From Paenibacillus montaniterrae (lineage in GTDB: Bacteria; Bacillota; Bacilli; Paenibacillales; Paenibacillaceae): 64,000 bases of DNA. The DNA is taken from assembly GCF_018403185.1 (NCBI RefSeq), contig NZ_BOSE01000002.1, positions 186,001-250,000 on the forward strand, written 5' to 3'. Each line of letters opens with the position of its first letter. Positions within the stretch are counted from its first letter, which is position 1. The translations under genes and the position numbers were made by a program. Below, piece after piece: positions 26,080 to 34,028 of the stretch. Below the pieces are notes generated by a model. That model searched no databases and had not been told where the DNA came from. It saw only the letters and a program-made list of their open reading frames with translations.

Positions 26080-26248
26080 TTTAAAAAGCAGGACTTTGAT
26101 GACGATGCGGTTGCGTTGTAGCGTAGTCGACGGCGAATATGGCACGCTACCGAAGGCTGCGGTGCTCTCGTAGCTTTTGCCTACGCTGCGCTCCTCGCCT
26201 TCTAGTATCGTGCCATCTTCTTGGTCCTGAAAGCCCTGCTTTTTAAAC
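26079..26248. repeat. Dispersed 170-bp structured repeat, single copy (inverted relative to 8.4-8.9 kb)
   Basis: It begins GTTTAAAAAGCAGG and ends with the inverted partner CCTGCTTTTTAAAC, exactly 170 bp like copies 2 and 3 of the array. Relative to those copies the terminal stem changes from GCTGG/CCAGC to GCAGG/CCTGC, and an inner stem from GAAAAC/GTTTTC to GAAGGC/GCCTTC; both are compensatory. It lies between the convergent TOPRIM and sco genes. Confidence 0.9.
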
Positions 26249-26272
26249 CTCTATTGAAGTGAAGTTTAAACC

Positions 26273-26902
26273 TTAATATAGCTTTTTCACTTGCTTGTAA
26301 ATGTCTTCTGGCAAAATGTCAGGATCGCCTGCTTCGAGGTTAGGCGAGCCGTTGATCCATTCGCGGATGTTGCCGTCCTGATCGACTAGTGTGATCACAT
26401 TGGTATGATAGAACGTTTTCTTCTCTTCATCATATATAACAGCCACGCCAAATTCACGCGCCAGTGCGATCATATCCTCTTTGTTCTCACCGCGTAAAAA
26501 TCGCCATGACTCCATTTCAGCGCCGCTGCGCTCCGCGAAGTCCTTAATAACCTCCGGTGTATCTGTCTCCGGGTCAAAGGTGATAGAGATCAGCTCCACC
26601 TTGTCGCCAAGCTCTCCCTTTTCACGCAAAATGTCCTGCACCTCTCCCAGTAAATAAGTCGTTGGCGGACACACATCCGGACAGCTGGCAAAATAAAAAT
26701 AAACAATTCTTGCCTTGCCATTGGTTGACTCCAGGCTAACAGGGTTGCCATCTACATCCGTCAATTCAAAGCTAGGCGCCTCCTGCTTGATTGTGAGCGG
26801 AGCTTCTGGCTTCAATACATATGTATAGAGCAAATAGCCGCCCATAAGAAGAATTAAACATACCAATGCAATTTGAAATGCGTACTTTTTTAGAAATGCC
26901 AT
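26273..26902 (-). CDS. SCO1/SenC-family copper chaperone for cytochrome oxidase
   Basis: An N-terminal membrane anchor (FQIALVCLILLMGGYLLYTYV) precedes an extracytoplasmic thioredoxin-fold domain. The copper-binding CxxxC is in FASCPDVCPPTTYLL, and the distal His is in TFYHTNVITLVD. Sco delivers copper to the CuA site of subunit II of cytochrome c oxidase. Length 209 is typical of Bacillus YpmQ/Sco. It lies 22 bp downstream of the ctaB-like gene on the same strand, so heme O synthesis and copper insertion are probably cotranscribed. Confidence 0.92.
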   Translation of the reverse strand: MAFLKKYAFQIALVCLILLMGGYLLYTYVLKPEAPLTIKQEAPSFELTDVDGNPVSLESTNGKARIVYFYFASCPDVCPPTTYLLGEVQDILREKGELGDKVELISITFDPETDTPEVIKDFAERSGAEMESWRFLRGENKEDMIALAREFGVAVIYDEEKKTFYHTNVITLVDQDGNIREWINGSPNLEAGDPDILPEDIYKQVKKLY

Positions 26903-26924
26903 TTCTCTTTTCCCCTTTTCAGAG

Positions 26925-27782
26925 TTATAGCTTTGGAGTATTTACAATCATCATAATGAAAACAATCATTAAATAATTCACCGAAATAAGAAAGTTTGTT
27001 TTCGCCCATTTCTCGTCATTGCTGGTAAAGAGGCCTGACACAGTATGAATAATCCAAATTACGGTCAACACTCCTGCAACAATGAGATACCAAATGCCGG
27101 ACAATTGGTAGGTGTACATTAAAATAACTGTAGCAAGCAAAAGTACGAGATACGGTATCATTTGAATTTTTGTACGCTTTACGCCTTTAACGACTGGAAG
27201 CAGCGGAAAGCCTGCTGTGCGATACTCCTCCACCCTGCGAATCGCCAACGACCAAAAATGAGCCGGCTGCCATAAAAACAAAAATGCAAACAATAAAAAT
27301 GCACCCATATCGAATTCGGCAGTCACTGCACAATAGCCAATTACCGGCGGCATTGCTCCAGAGATTCCACCAACCGAGGTGCTCCAAGTTGAACTACGCT
27401 TTAACCACATCGTATAAATGACAATATACGCAAACCAGCCAATCAAACCGAGTATACCGCATAACACATTTACAAGCGCGAACAACACAGACAAACCAAT
27501 TAAACCAAGTATAATGCCGTATAGCAGTACATGCTGGGGCTTCATGCGGCCAGAAGGCAGCGTTCGATTGCGTGTGCGCTCCATCTTCATGTCAAGCTCA
27601 CGATCATAATAATTGTTAATCACTGTCGCTGAGGCCATCGTAAATGTACAACCAATAAGCATCCAGAGCAGTGTAATAAAATCAAATGACCATTTAGAAG
27701 CAATCCAATAGCCTGCAAATGCTGCAAATACGTTAAGCCGTAATAGGCCAGGCTTCGTTAAGCTTAATAAATCTTTAAACAC
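26925..27782 (-). CDS. ctaB: Protoheme IX farnesyltransferase (heme O synthase)
   Basis: This UbiA-superfamily membrane enzyme adds farnesyl diphosphate to heme B. The first aspartate-rich motif NNYYDRELDMKMERTRNRTL is intact, and the downstream loop YTMWLKRSSTWSTSVGGISG matches CtaB/CyoE. Seven to nine membrane helices and length 285 fit. Start is GTG 27782 with GGGAGG 8 nt upstream. Its product heme O is the substrate of CtaA (15295-16218). Confidence 0.94.
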   Translation of the reverse strand: MFKDLLSLTKPGLLRLNVFAAFAGYWIASKWSFDFITLLWMLIGCTFTMASATVINNYYDRELDMKMERTRNRTLPSGRMKPQHVLLYGIILGLIGLSVLFALVNVLCGILGLIGWFAYIVIYTMWLKRSSTWSTSVGGISGAMPPVIGYCAVTAEFDMGAFLLFAFLFLWQPAHFWSLAIRRVEEYRTAGFPLLPVVKGVKRTKIQMIPYLVLLLATVILMYTYQLSGIWYLIVAGVLTVIWIIHTVSGLFTSNDEKWAKTNFLISVNYLMIVFIMMIVNTPKL

Positions 27783-27928
27783 TTATTGATCCTCCCGTTT
27801 CACGCAAAACGGTTTTTTGCGTTTATCCATCTTGATGAATCGTAACTAATCATACCGAAAAATCAAGGTTGTGACAACGTTCACTTTTTTTGTTCATCAA
27901 TTCGTCATTCAAATGTGACAAAAACATT

Positions 27929-27958
27929 GTCACATTTAATTGGGCAGCTCCATACTAT
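27929..27958 (+). promoter_or_regulatory. Candidate sigma-E promoter of cwlJ-gerQ
   Basis: GTCACATT (27929-27936) and CATACTAT (27951-27958) are separated by 14 bp, close to the sigma-E consensus (-35 with ATATT, -10 CATACAAT). Location about 45 bp before the CwlJ-like gene fits mother-cell expression known for this operon in Bacillus. Confidence 0.6.
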
Positions 27959-28005
27959 AACGTATAGTTTAATGCCCATTCACACGAAAGGAGTTGAGGG
28001 CAACT

Positions 28006-28428
28006 ATGGCAGTAATAAAAACAAATTCCGAGCACACCAAAATGCTTGCTCGTCTCATGCGTGCAGAGGCAGAAGGCGAGGGGGATCTCGGCATGCTTAT
28101 GGTAGGCAATGTCGGGGTCAATCGCATTCGTGGCAATTGCCTTGATTTTCGCAATATACGCTCTATTCCAGATATGGTGTTTCAGAACCCCGGCGGCTTT
28201 GAAGCGACGCAGAAAGGATATTTTTATCAACGGGCGCGCGATAGCGAAATTCGACTGGCAGAGCGCGTAATTCGCGGTGAGCGCCAGCATCCCGCTTCAT
28301 TTGCGCTTTGGTTTTTCAGACCAGGAGGCGATTGTCCGAGCACCTGGTACAATCAGGCACATAGCGGACGCTTTAAAAGCCATTGCTTCTTCCAGCCTAG
28401 CTGGGAGGACTGTCCAACCCTGTTTTAA
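28006..28428 (+). CDS. cwlJ: Spore cortex-lytic hydrolase CwlJ-like
   Basis: The protein has the SleB/CwlJ catalytic domain without a signal peptide or peptidoglycan-binding domain: MLARLMRAEAEGEGDLGMLMVGNVGVNR with the catalytic Glu, then VFQNPGGFEATQKGYFYQ and HPASFALWFF. It degrades spore cortex during germination and is deposited in the coat. Length 140 matches CwlJ. The ATG at 28006 has GAGGG 5 nt upstream. gerQ follows after 30 bp, as in Bacillus, where GerQ is needed for CwlJ localisation. Confidence 0.9.
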   Translation: MAVIKTNSEHTKMLARLMRAEAEGEGDLGMLMVGNVGVNRIRGNCLDFRNIRSIPDMVFQNPGGFEATQKGYFYQRARDSEIRLAERVIRGERQHPASFALWFFRPGGDCPSTWYNQAHSGRFKSHCFFQPSWEDCPTLF

Positions 28429-28458
28429 CGCTAACAATTAGGAAAGGAAGTTGCATTT

Positions 28459-28884
28459 ATGAGTTATTTTTATGCCAATCAGCCTTATTATTACCCTCAA
28501 CCTTACGAGCCATTCTATCGCGATAGCCAAATGATGATGCCGCCACTCGTCCCAAGCGGTGCAGTAGTGACACCTGCTGGCGGCAATGTTGTGACGGCTC
28601 AGCCGCAGTTTGAGGAATCCTACATTGAAAATATTTTGCGCCTGAATCGCGGCAAAGTGGGTACATTTTACATGACATATGAGAACAACTCTCAATGGAA
28701 TGCCAAAATTTTTAGAGGTCGGATTGAAGCAGCTGGACGCGACCATATCGTCATTAGCGATCCTGCAACGAACCAGCGCTTTTTGCTGCTGATGCTGAAC
28801 CTGGACTACGTAACCTTTGATGAGCCTATCAGCTATGAATATCCGTTCCACGGTCAAATTGTAACTCCCGAGTCTCCGATATAA
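28459..28884 (+). CDS. gerQ: Spore coat protein GerQ
   Basis: The N-terminus is Tyr/Pro/Gln-rich (MSYFYANQPYYYPQPYEP), and the C-terminal domain reads SYIENILRLNRGKVGTFYMT, then DHIVISDPATNQRFLLLMLN, as in GerQ/YwdL. GerQ is a coat protein crosslinked by transglutaminase and required for CwlJ placement. Length 141. It shares an operon with the upstream cwlJ and is followed by a strong terminator. The ATG follows GGAAAGGAAG. Confidence 0.92.
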   Translation: MSYFYANQPYYYPQPYEPFYRDSQMMMPPLVPSGAVVTPAGGNVVTAQPQFEESYIENILRLNRGKVGTFYMTYENNSQWNAKIFRGRIEAAGRDHIVISDPATNQRFLLLMLNLDYVTFDEPISYEYPFHGQIVTPESPI

Positions 28885-28896
28885 GCTGGGGTTGAT

Positions 28897-28934
28897 GCTA
28901 TGGTTTCCTGGACTCAGGGAATCATAGCTTTTTT
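28897..28934 (+). terminator. Terminator of cwlJ-gerQ operon
   Basis: GCTATGGTTTCCT (28897-28909) pairs with AGGGAATCATAGC (28916-28928), followed by TTTTTTG. Confidence 0.85.
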
Positions 28935-28960
28935 GTGTCAGTATGCTTTCATGTTATGAT
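28933..28960 (+). promoter_or_regulatory. Candidate sigma-A promoter of YfhP-like gene
   Basis: TTGTGT (28933-28938) and TATGAT (28955-28960) with 16-bp spacing lie about 60 bp upstream of the ATG at 29023. Confidence 0.5.
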
Positions 28961-29022
28961 TACAGTATCATCCCGTTGGTCAATACTGATAATAATATGA
29001 TGATCCTACTGGAGGTAATACA

Positions 29023-30018
29023 ATGGATTCAGCTTCACATTTTGTCATCGGAGTAGGCTTGGCTGGATTAGCGCATATTGATCCTGTTGTCAACAGCAAT
29101 CCGGCTTTATCAACAGTCGTTATCATCGGAGCAATTATAGGCTCGCAGGCGCCAGACTTCGATACGATTACCAGACTTAAAAATAATGAAACGTACATTA
29201 GACAGCACCGAGGCGCATCCCATTCGCTTCCTGCAATTGTTCTTTGGACGGTTTTACTGACTACGATTTTATATTTATTCGTTCCAGAGCCGCGGCATTA
29301 TTTGCATCTGCTCGGTTGGATTGCACTGGCAGTCAGCTTGCATGTGTTTATGGACTTGTTCAATACATATGGCACGCAAGCGCTGCGGCCATTGTCTAAC
29401 AAATGGATATCGTGGAACATTATCCACATCTTCGATCCATTTATTTTCGGAACTCATGCTGCGGCGGCATTGCTTTGGATGTTCACACCAATTAAGCCGC
29501 AAATTATTTTTCCTGTGCTTTACGCTATTGTGCTGCTTTATTATATCGTGCGCATCGTTTATCATCGTTGGATTGACAATACGGTTTCTCGGCAATTGTC
29601 CATATCTGAGGATGATAAGCTGATTGTGATGCCTACCGTACGCTTTCGCAATTGGCACCTCATGATTAGACAGGAAGATGGCAGCTACAGGCTTGGCAGC
29701 TATAGTAAAGGTCAAGTGCAATGGCATGAAACTGTGCGCTCAGATCAGCATCCATTGATCGAAACTTCCCGCACTCATCCGTCAGTAGCAGCTTTGCTCG
29801 ATTTTTCAAGACATACGATTGTACATGTAACCGAGCATCATTGGGGAACTGAAATTCGCTGGTTTGATGCTCGCTACCGCTATCGCAAGCAATATCCATT
29901 TGTCGCTATTGTCTTTTATGATCATCAGCAGCAGCCGATTGCTTCATATGTTGGCTGGCTGAACGATCAGAAGCTCTACCGCCGCTTGTATCAACAGGCT
30001 AATCTGTCTCCATCGTAA
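29023..30018 (+). CDS. YfhP-like membrane-bound metal-dependent hydrolase (DUF457/YdjM family)
   Basis: The N-terminal MDSASHFVIGVGLAGLAH, the PDFDTITR segment and QHRGASHSLPAIVLW provide the conserved His/Asp residues of the YdjM/DUF457 family, embedded among four to five membrane helices. The C-terminal half (from about residue 190) is soluble and beta-rich. Length 331 matches Bacillus YfhP, a regulator-linked membrane hydrolase of uncertain substrate. GGAGGTAATACA precedes the ATG. A hairpin follows at 30104. Confidence 0.85.
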   Translation: MDSASHFVIGVGLAGLAHIDPVVNSNPALSTVVIIGAIIGSQAPDFDTITRLKNNETYIRQHRGASHSLPAIVLWTVLLTTILYLFVPEPRHYLHLLGWIALAVSLHVFMDLFNTYGTQALRPLSNKWISWNIIHIFDPFIFGTHAAAALLWMFTPIKPQIIFPVLYAIVLLYYIVRIVYHRWIDNTVSRQLSISEDDKLIVMPTVRFRNWHLMIRQEDGSYRLGSYSKGQVQWHETVRSDQHPLIETSRTHPSVAALLDFSRHTIVHVTEHHWGTEIRWFDARYRYRKQYPFVAIVFYDHQQQPIASYVGWLNDQKLYRRLYQQANLSPS

Positions 30019-30103
30019 CAACGCAAGCTCGCTTTAAATAATCAGTTGCGTTGCCAGGCAGCGTCACTTATAATTTTGAAATGGACATGAAATAACGTTA
30101 AAT

Positions 30104-30132
30104 TGAGGTCGCTCAGAATTGTGAGCGGCCTT
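30104..30132 (+). terminator. Possible terminator after YfhP-like gene
   Basis: GAGGTCGCTCA pairs with TGAGCGGCCTTC around a short loop, but the T run is missing, so it is a weak candidate. Confidence 0.4.
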
Positions 30133-30187
30133 CAAGCTTGCTCGTTAAATTGCCCAGCAGGCTCAGGCTCAGTTATTTAAAATAGAA

Positions 30188-30214
30188 AGAGCTCAAGGAG
30201 TGTCCTTGAGCTCT
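30188..30214 (-). terminator. Terminator downstream of SASP gene
   Basis: AGAGCTCAAGG (30188-30198) and CCTTGAGCTCT (30204-30214) form a perfect 11-bp stem; the minus strand continues TTTCTATTTT. Confidence 0.8.
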
Positions 30215-30238
30215 CTCATTAGTAAGTGGAATTAAATC

Positions 30239-30451
30239 TTAACGCTGACCGCCAGAAAGTTGTTGCTCAGCGATTTGAACTAGCCTTTTAGTAATATATC
30301 CACCGATAGAACCTGCTTCACGAGTTGTAAGGTTTCCGTTGTAACCCTCTGGAGAAAGTTGAACGCCTAGCTCTTGAGCAGCTTCCATTTTAAGTTGGTT
30401 CAAAGCTTGAGTGGCTTGTGGAACGATTAATTGATTGCTTCTGTTTGCCAT
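30239..30451 (-). CDS. Alpha/beta-type small acid-soluble spore protein
   Basis: The 70-residue protein has QALNQLKMEAAQELGVQL, corresponding to the helix with the GPR protease cleavage region, and the family signature GSIGGYITKRLVQIAEQQL. SASPs coat DNA in the spore core and protect it from UV and heat. AAAGGAGACTTACATC precedes the ATG. In this organism it is expected to be expressed by sigma-G in the forespore; I could not locate the promoter with confidence. Confidence 0.96.
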   Translation of the reverse strand: MANRSNQLIVPQATQALNQLKMEAAQELGVQLSPEGYNGNLTTREAGSIGGYITKRLVQIAEQQLSGGQR

Positions 30452-30568
30452 GATGTAAGTCTCCTTTCGACCTGTTCACATAATTTCATTTGCAAGCTTG
30501 CAAACATATTATGTGCATCAACAGAATTACTATACACGAATTCGAAATTTTTTTAAGGAGAGAATTTA

Positions 30569-30763
30569 ATGCCTAAATATTTGTCCTTATTATTCGCTAC
30601 GATCGGTATTTTGTTTCTGAGCGCAATGTCAATCTCGATCGCTCACAGCTTGAAATGGGTAATCATTTGGGGCGTGCTTTTTTTCGTTACAGTTGGACTT
30701 GGATTTGTTGTGCGCAGAAAATATTCGGCTGGAAAAACTCAGACCGAGGCTCAAGAGGAGTAA
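30569..30763 (+). CDS. Small two-helix membrane protein, 64 aa
   Basis: AAGGAGAGAATTTA precedes the ATG. The protein consists of two hydrophobic helices (LSLLFATIGILFLSAMSIS and WVIIWGVLFFVTVGLGFVV), then a basic and polar tail RRKYSAGKTQTEAQEE. Small DUF5325-like proteins of Bacilli have this layout; the assignment is tentative. Its last 13 bases overlap the end of the convergent gene at 30751-31152. Confidence 0.65.
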   Translation: MPKYLSLLFATIGILFLSAMSISIAHSLKWVIIWGVLFFVTVGLGFVVRRKYSAGKTQTEAQEE

Positions 30764-31152
30764 TTCATGAGGCTTCTTCTTTCATGAAGAATTGCGTTGT
30801 TCCATGTAGACATATTGTAGTTGGACTCGTACAGTACACTGGCTGACCAGCCCTTGTGATTCGACTTTACCGAAAAATCATACAGAATTTCGCCATGTGT
30901 CCAATTTCGCTTCAGCTTCAGCGCTTCAATAGCGAGTCCTCGAAAGCTTTGCACCTGGTCGCGAGTAAGACCTGACTGTTCTGCATGGACTTCATTGTCC
31001 TTTAGGTATATGGGGTGATGCTTTACACCAAATTTCCCAACGACGTTGTTGCGAACCTGTAGTAATACAGTCCCAGCACATGCTCCTATCAGCTCATGCT
31101 CAAGCTGCTGAAACACAAAATCAATCTGCCTTGCCAAAGGTACATCCTTCAT
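30751..31152 (-). CDS. Conserved-looking protein of unknown function, 133 aa
   Basis: The start is ATG 31152 with GGAAGGAGC 7 nt upstream; the longer frame upstream is not supported. The protein is soluble: a helical N-terminus (DVPLARQIDFVFQQLEHELIG) followed by a beta-rich part (GTVLLQVRNNVVGKFGVKHH, ILYDFSVKSNHKGWSASVLY). No cysteine pairs or catalytic motifs are evident. I do not recognise a family. It overlaps the small membrane-protein gene tail-to-tail. Confidence 0.65.
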   Translation of the reverse strand: MKDVPLARQIDFVFQQLEHELIGACAGTVLLQVRNNVVGKFGVKHHPIYLKDNEVHAEQSGLTRDQVQSFRGLAIEALKLKRNWTHGEILYDFSVKSNHKGWSASVLYESNYNMSTWNNAILHERRSLMNYSS

Positions 31153-31342
31153 AAAAAAGCTCCTTCCTATATTGAAATATTGCTTTATCGTCAGTATATC
31201 AAGCAAAATCGGTTGATTCACCGCATTTTTCTCGGTATTTTCCGCAAATATCGCTGTTTTCTTCCGCAAATCAACAGTATTCCCCGCAAAATATATATGA
31301 GCTTTACAAATCATATATATGTAAAATTACCTATTTCTCTCA

Positions 31343-31371
31343 TAGACCGAACTATAAAGTGGTGCTATAAT
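31343..31371 (+). promoter_or_regulatory. Candidate promoter of chemoreceptor gene
   Basis: TAGACC (31343-31348) and TATAAT (31366-31371) are spaced by 17 bp, upstream of the ATG at 31403. No sigma-D-type GCCGATAT -10 box is seen, unusual for a chemotaxis gene. Confidence 0.55.
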
Positions 31372-31402
31372 ATGGATATATTTGAAAAAGGAGCGCTTTC
31401 AT

Positions 31403-32674
31403 ATGGAGAAAATAACGCAATGGTTTAACTCATTATCCGTAAGAAAAAAGCTTATGTTCGTTACATACACGAACCTGGCCATTCTGACGATATTGGCGCT
31501 AGTGTTTTCTTTAATTGTTGGTCAATACACGGTCGTTATCCTTATATTGGCTGTAGTTGCATTTGGTATCGCTTATCCGATCATAAGCTTTACAGAAAAC
31601 GCAATTACCTCATCATTTGATGAAATTCAAAGTGCTGCTAACCGAATTTCCAAGGGAGATTTTACACAAACGATTGACACCGAAGCAACAAATGCTGGGG
31701 AGCTTGGACATACATTTAATAGCATGGTTCAAAAATTAAGAGATCTTTTATCTGAAACAATGAACATTACTCGTCATGTTGCCGATACGAGCCGCAGCAT
31801 TTTTGACAAAAACAACAGTATTCAGCAAACGATGGAGCAAGTGGCTGTCTCCGCGAACGAGCTGGCAACCGGGGCCAATGAAATATCCGAGGATGTAGCG
31901 GGCATGACTGAGGCAATTAACGAAATCGAGCAAAAGGTTGCGAACTATGCTCACTCCACCAAGGAAATGAATGTGCGATCTGAGCAAACGATTGAACTGG
32001 TCAATCGGGGACGAATTGCACTTGAAAATCAAAGTGCTGGCATGAGTCGCAATATTGAAGCGACAGAGCAAGTAGCGGTTACGATAAAGGATCTTGCCGA
32101 GAAAGCAAAAGGCATTAGCGCTGTTACGAAAGCAATTTCCGAGATCGCCGAGCAAACGAATCTGCTCTCATTAAATGCTTCGATTGAAGCTGCTCGAGCT
32201 GGCGAGCATGGACGAGGCTTTGCGGTAGTTGCGCAAGAGGTACGCAAGCTGGCTGAGGAATCAACAGCCTCCACCAAAGAGGTATTTAATCTTGTGAAAA
32301 GCATTGACAAAGGGATACAGGACACGCTGCAAAACATGAAAATAAATGAGGAAGTCGTCAGCATGCAGGCTGAGCATATCCGACAAACCGAAGAAATTTT
32401 TAGCCAAATCGTTGAAAGCATTCAATTTATTGGTCAGCAAATTTATCAATTTTCCAAGGAAAGTGATAATATGCTCGAAAGTGCTAAAAACATATCCTCT
32501 GCAATTCAAAATATTTCAGCAATTACAGAGCAATCTGCAGCTGGAACCGAGCAGGTTTCTGCTTCTATGAATGAGCAAATTCCATCTGTACAAGCTGTTG
32601 TAGAAGAAACCGAAAAAATGCTCAATATGGCCACTCAATTACAGCGCACGATTCAAGTGTTTAAATTAAAGTAA
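31403..32674 (+). CDS. Methyl-accepting chemotaxis protein without an extracellular sensor domain
   Basis: Two membrane helices ([20 protein letters not shown] and [20 protein letters not shown]) are separated by only a few residues, so no ligand-binding domain lies between them. A HAMP-like segment (about 60-115) follows, then a signalling domain with the hairpin tip [20 protein letters not shown] and [15 protein letters not shown]. The receptor could sense through the membrane, via HAMP, or through a partner. AAAAAGGAGC precedes the ATG at 31403. No other chemotaxis gene is nearby. Confidence 0.9.
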   Translation: MEKITQWFNSLSVRKKLMFVTYTNLAILTILALVFSLIVGQYTVVILILAVVAFGIAYPIISFTENAITSSFDEIQSAANRISKGDFTQTIDTEATNAGELGHTFNSMVQKLRDLLSETMNITRHVADTSRSIFDKNNSIQQTMEQVAVSANELATGANEISEDVAGMTEAINEIEQKVANYAHSTKEMNVRSEQTIELVNRGRIALENQSAGMSRNIEATEQVAVTIKDLAEKAKGISAVTKAISEIAEQTNLLSLNASIEAARAGEHGRGFAVVAQEVRKLAEESTASTKEVFNLVKSIDKGIQDTLQNMKINEEVVSMQAEHIRQTEEIFSQIVESIQFIGQQIYQFSKESDNMLESAKNISSAIQNISAITEQSAAGTEQVSASMNEQIPSVQAVVEETEKMLNMATQLQRTIQVFKLK

Positions 32675-32685
32675 AACACAAGCGT

Positions 32686-32734
32686 AGGAACAAAGCAATT
32701 CCGAAAACCGTATGAACAGGAATGCTTTGTTCCT
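32686..32734 (+). terminator. Terminator after chemoreceptor gene
   Basis: AGGAACAAAGCAATTCC (32686-32702) pairs with GGAATGCTTTGTTCCT (32719-32734) around a 16-nt loop, 12 bp after the stop codon. Confidence 0.65.
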
Positions 32735-32806
32735 AAGCGATCAATTCACCGCATCCGCCCTTGTTTCCTCAAACTTATAACTCATTATAAAATTTCAAAT
32801 AATTGC

Positions 32807-33727
32807 TTATCCGATAAATAATTGAACCCATTTGCCATTTACATAGCCTACACCGAGCTTGGAGTAGCTAGAATTTAGAATGTTAGCACGATGACCAGAG
32901 CTGTTCATCCAATCATTCATTACCTGCTCAGCAGTACGTTGTCCAGATGCAATGTTTTCCCCAGCTGTGCGGTAAGAAACTCCGTATGTTGCCAACATAT
33001 CAAATGGCGAGCCATAAGTTGGGGATGTGTGGCTAAAGTAATTGTTTACATCCATATCTCTTGCTTTTTCAGTTGCAACCTCATTCAGCTTCGTATCAAG
33101 CACTAGTGCAGAAAGTCCAGCTGCTGCTCTTTCTTGATTAACAAGCGACAAGATTTGCTCCTGTACTTCAGTTGCGCCAGTTGGCTGAGAAGTAGGTTGT
33201 GCTGTCGGTTGCGCCGTTGGCTGTGCTGTCGGTTGCGCCGTTGGCTTCGCTGTCGGTTGCGCCGTTGGCTGTGCTGTCGGCTGCGCTGTTGGTTGAGCCG
33301 TTGGCTTCGCTGTCGGCTGTGCTGTTGGCTTCGCTGTCGGCTGCGCCGTTGGCTGTGCTGTCGGTTGCGCCGTTGGCTGTGCTGTCGGCTGTGCTGTCGG
33401 TTGCGCCGTTGGCTTCGCTGTCGGTTGCGCCGTTGGCTTCGCTGTCGGTTGCGCCGTTGGCTGTGCTGTTACTTGTGGAAACTCAAACGAGAATTGACCT
33501 TGTGAAAAATATATTTTCCATGGGCCAAATTGAACGCTAATATTAGAATCCTTTGCATACAATCCAAGCTTTTCAGAAATTTTCTGAATAATGATTGATT
33601 GTTGAGGCAAGCTAAAGTTAACCTCCTCTTTTGATTGAGCATTTGCAGGCGCTACAAGACCATATGTAGCTATAACCGCTGTTGCTGCAAAGACTGCTAC
33701 GCTTTTTTTGAATGTTTGCTTCGGCAT
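32807..33727 (-). CDS. Secreted CAP-domain protein (YkwD-like) with ~23 Pro-Thr-Ala-Gln/Lys repeats
   Basis: A signal peptide (KKSVAVFAATAVIATYGLVA, cleavage near ANA-QS) is followed by a short N-terminal region, then a linker of about 23 tetrapeptides PTAQ/PTAK (coding bases about 33190-33470), and a C-terminal CAP/SCP domain. The CAP features are ILSLVNQERAAAGL, NYFSHTSPTYGSPFDML, AGENIASGQRTAEQVMNDWM and HRANILNSSYSKLGVGY. Bacterial CAP proteins of the YkwD group are exported; their activity is unclear. The linker resembles extended wall-spanning Pro/Thr stalks. The 12-bp repeats make the length prone to change. Upstream DNA holds an inverted repeat and a cre-like site. Confidence 0.9.
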   Translation of the reverse strand: MPKQTFKKSVAVFAATAVIATYGLVAPANAQSKEEVNFSLPQQSIIIQKISEKLGLYAKDSNISVQFGPWKIYFSQGQFSFEFPQVTAQPTAQPTAKPTAQPTAKPTAQPTAQPTAQPTAQPTAQPTAQPTAKPTAQPTAKPTAQPTAQPTAQPTAQPTAKPTAQPTAQPTAQPTAQPTSQPTGATEVQEQILSLVNQERAAAGLSALVLDTKLNEVATEKARDMDVNNYFSHTSPTYGSPFDMLATYGVSYRTAGENIASGQRTAEQVMNDWMNSSGHRANILNSSYSKLGVGYVNGKWVQLFIG

Positions 33728-33780
33728 AATTCAACCAACCTCCTAATAACTTTTACAGGCTCCAAACTTCAGTTACATGA

Positions 33781-33849
33781 AGATCAGGATAACCCTGCTA
33801 AATGATTGATAACTTTCTGTACAGTAAAGTTAGTTCAAGCATCCTGATC
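33781..33849 (-). promoter_or_regulatory. Possible structured 5' UTR of the CAP-protein gene
   Basis: GATCAGGAT (33782-33790) pairs with ATCCTGATC (33841-33849) around 50 bases that contain a smaller AACTTT/AAAGTT stem. On the minus strand it lies about 55 nt upstream of the CAP start. I match it to no known riboswitch class. Confidence 0.4.
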
Positions 33850-33930
33850 ACAAACATCAGGACTAGCTCTAAAATCATCCTAGCAAAGCATAAATAGGTT
33901 GGCATTCCATAATATTTACCAAACGAGAAA

Positions 33931-33944
33931 TGTAAGCGCTTAAC
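33931..33944. promoter_or_regulatory. cre-like CcpA site
   Basis: TGTAAGCGCTTAAC matches the catabolite-responsive consensus (TGWAAGCGNTWNCA) at 12 of 14 positions. It lies about 200 bp upstream of the CAP-protein start. Confidence 0.45.
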
Positions 33945-33984
33945 TTGTTGGTTAGTCTGCATTATTAGAATTAACTCATGTTTA

Positions 33985-34019
33985 ATTGAAAAAACTCCGT
34001 CCAGGTTCAGACGGAGTTT
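33985..34019 (-). terminator. Terminator of first collagen-like gene
   Basis: AAACTCCGTC (33992-34001) and GACGGAGTTT (34010-34019) form a 10-bp stem; on the minus strand a TTTTTTC run follows. Confidence 0.85.
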
Positions 34020-34028
34020 AACAAACCC

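Noticed and set aside
33134..33540. Leu/Arg-rich and Leu/Ala/Pro-rich frames opposite the CAP gene
   Set aside because: They are the complement of the PTAQ/PTAK repeat and have low complexity; the minus-strand gene has signal peptide and CAP domain.
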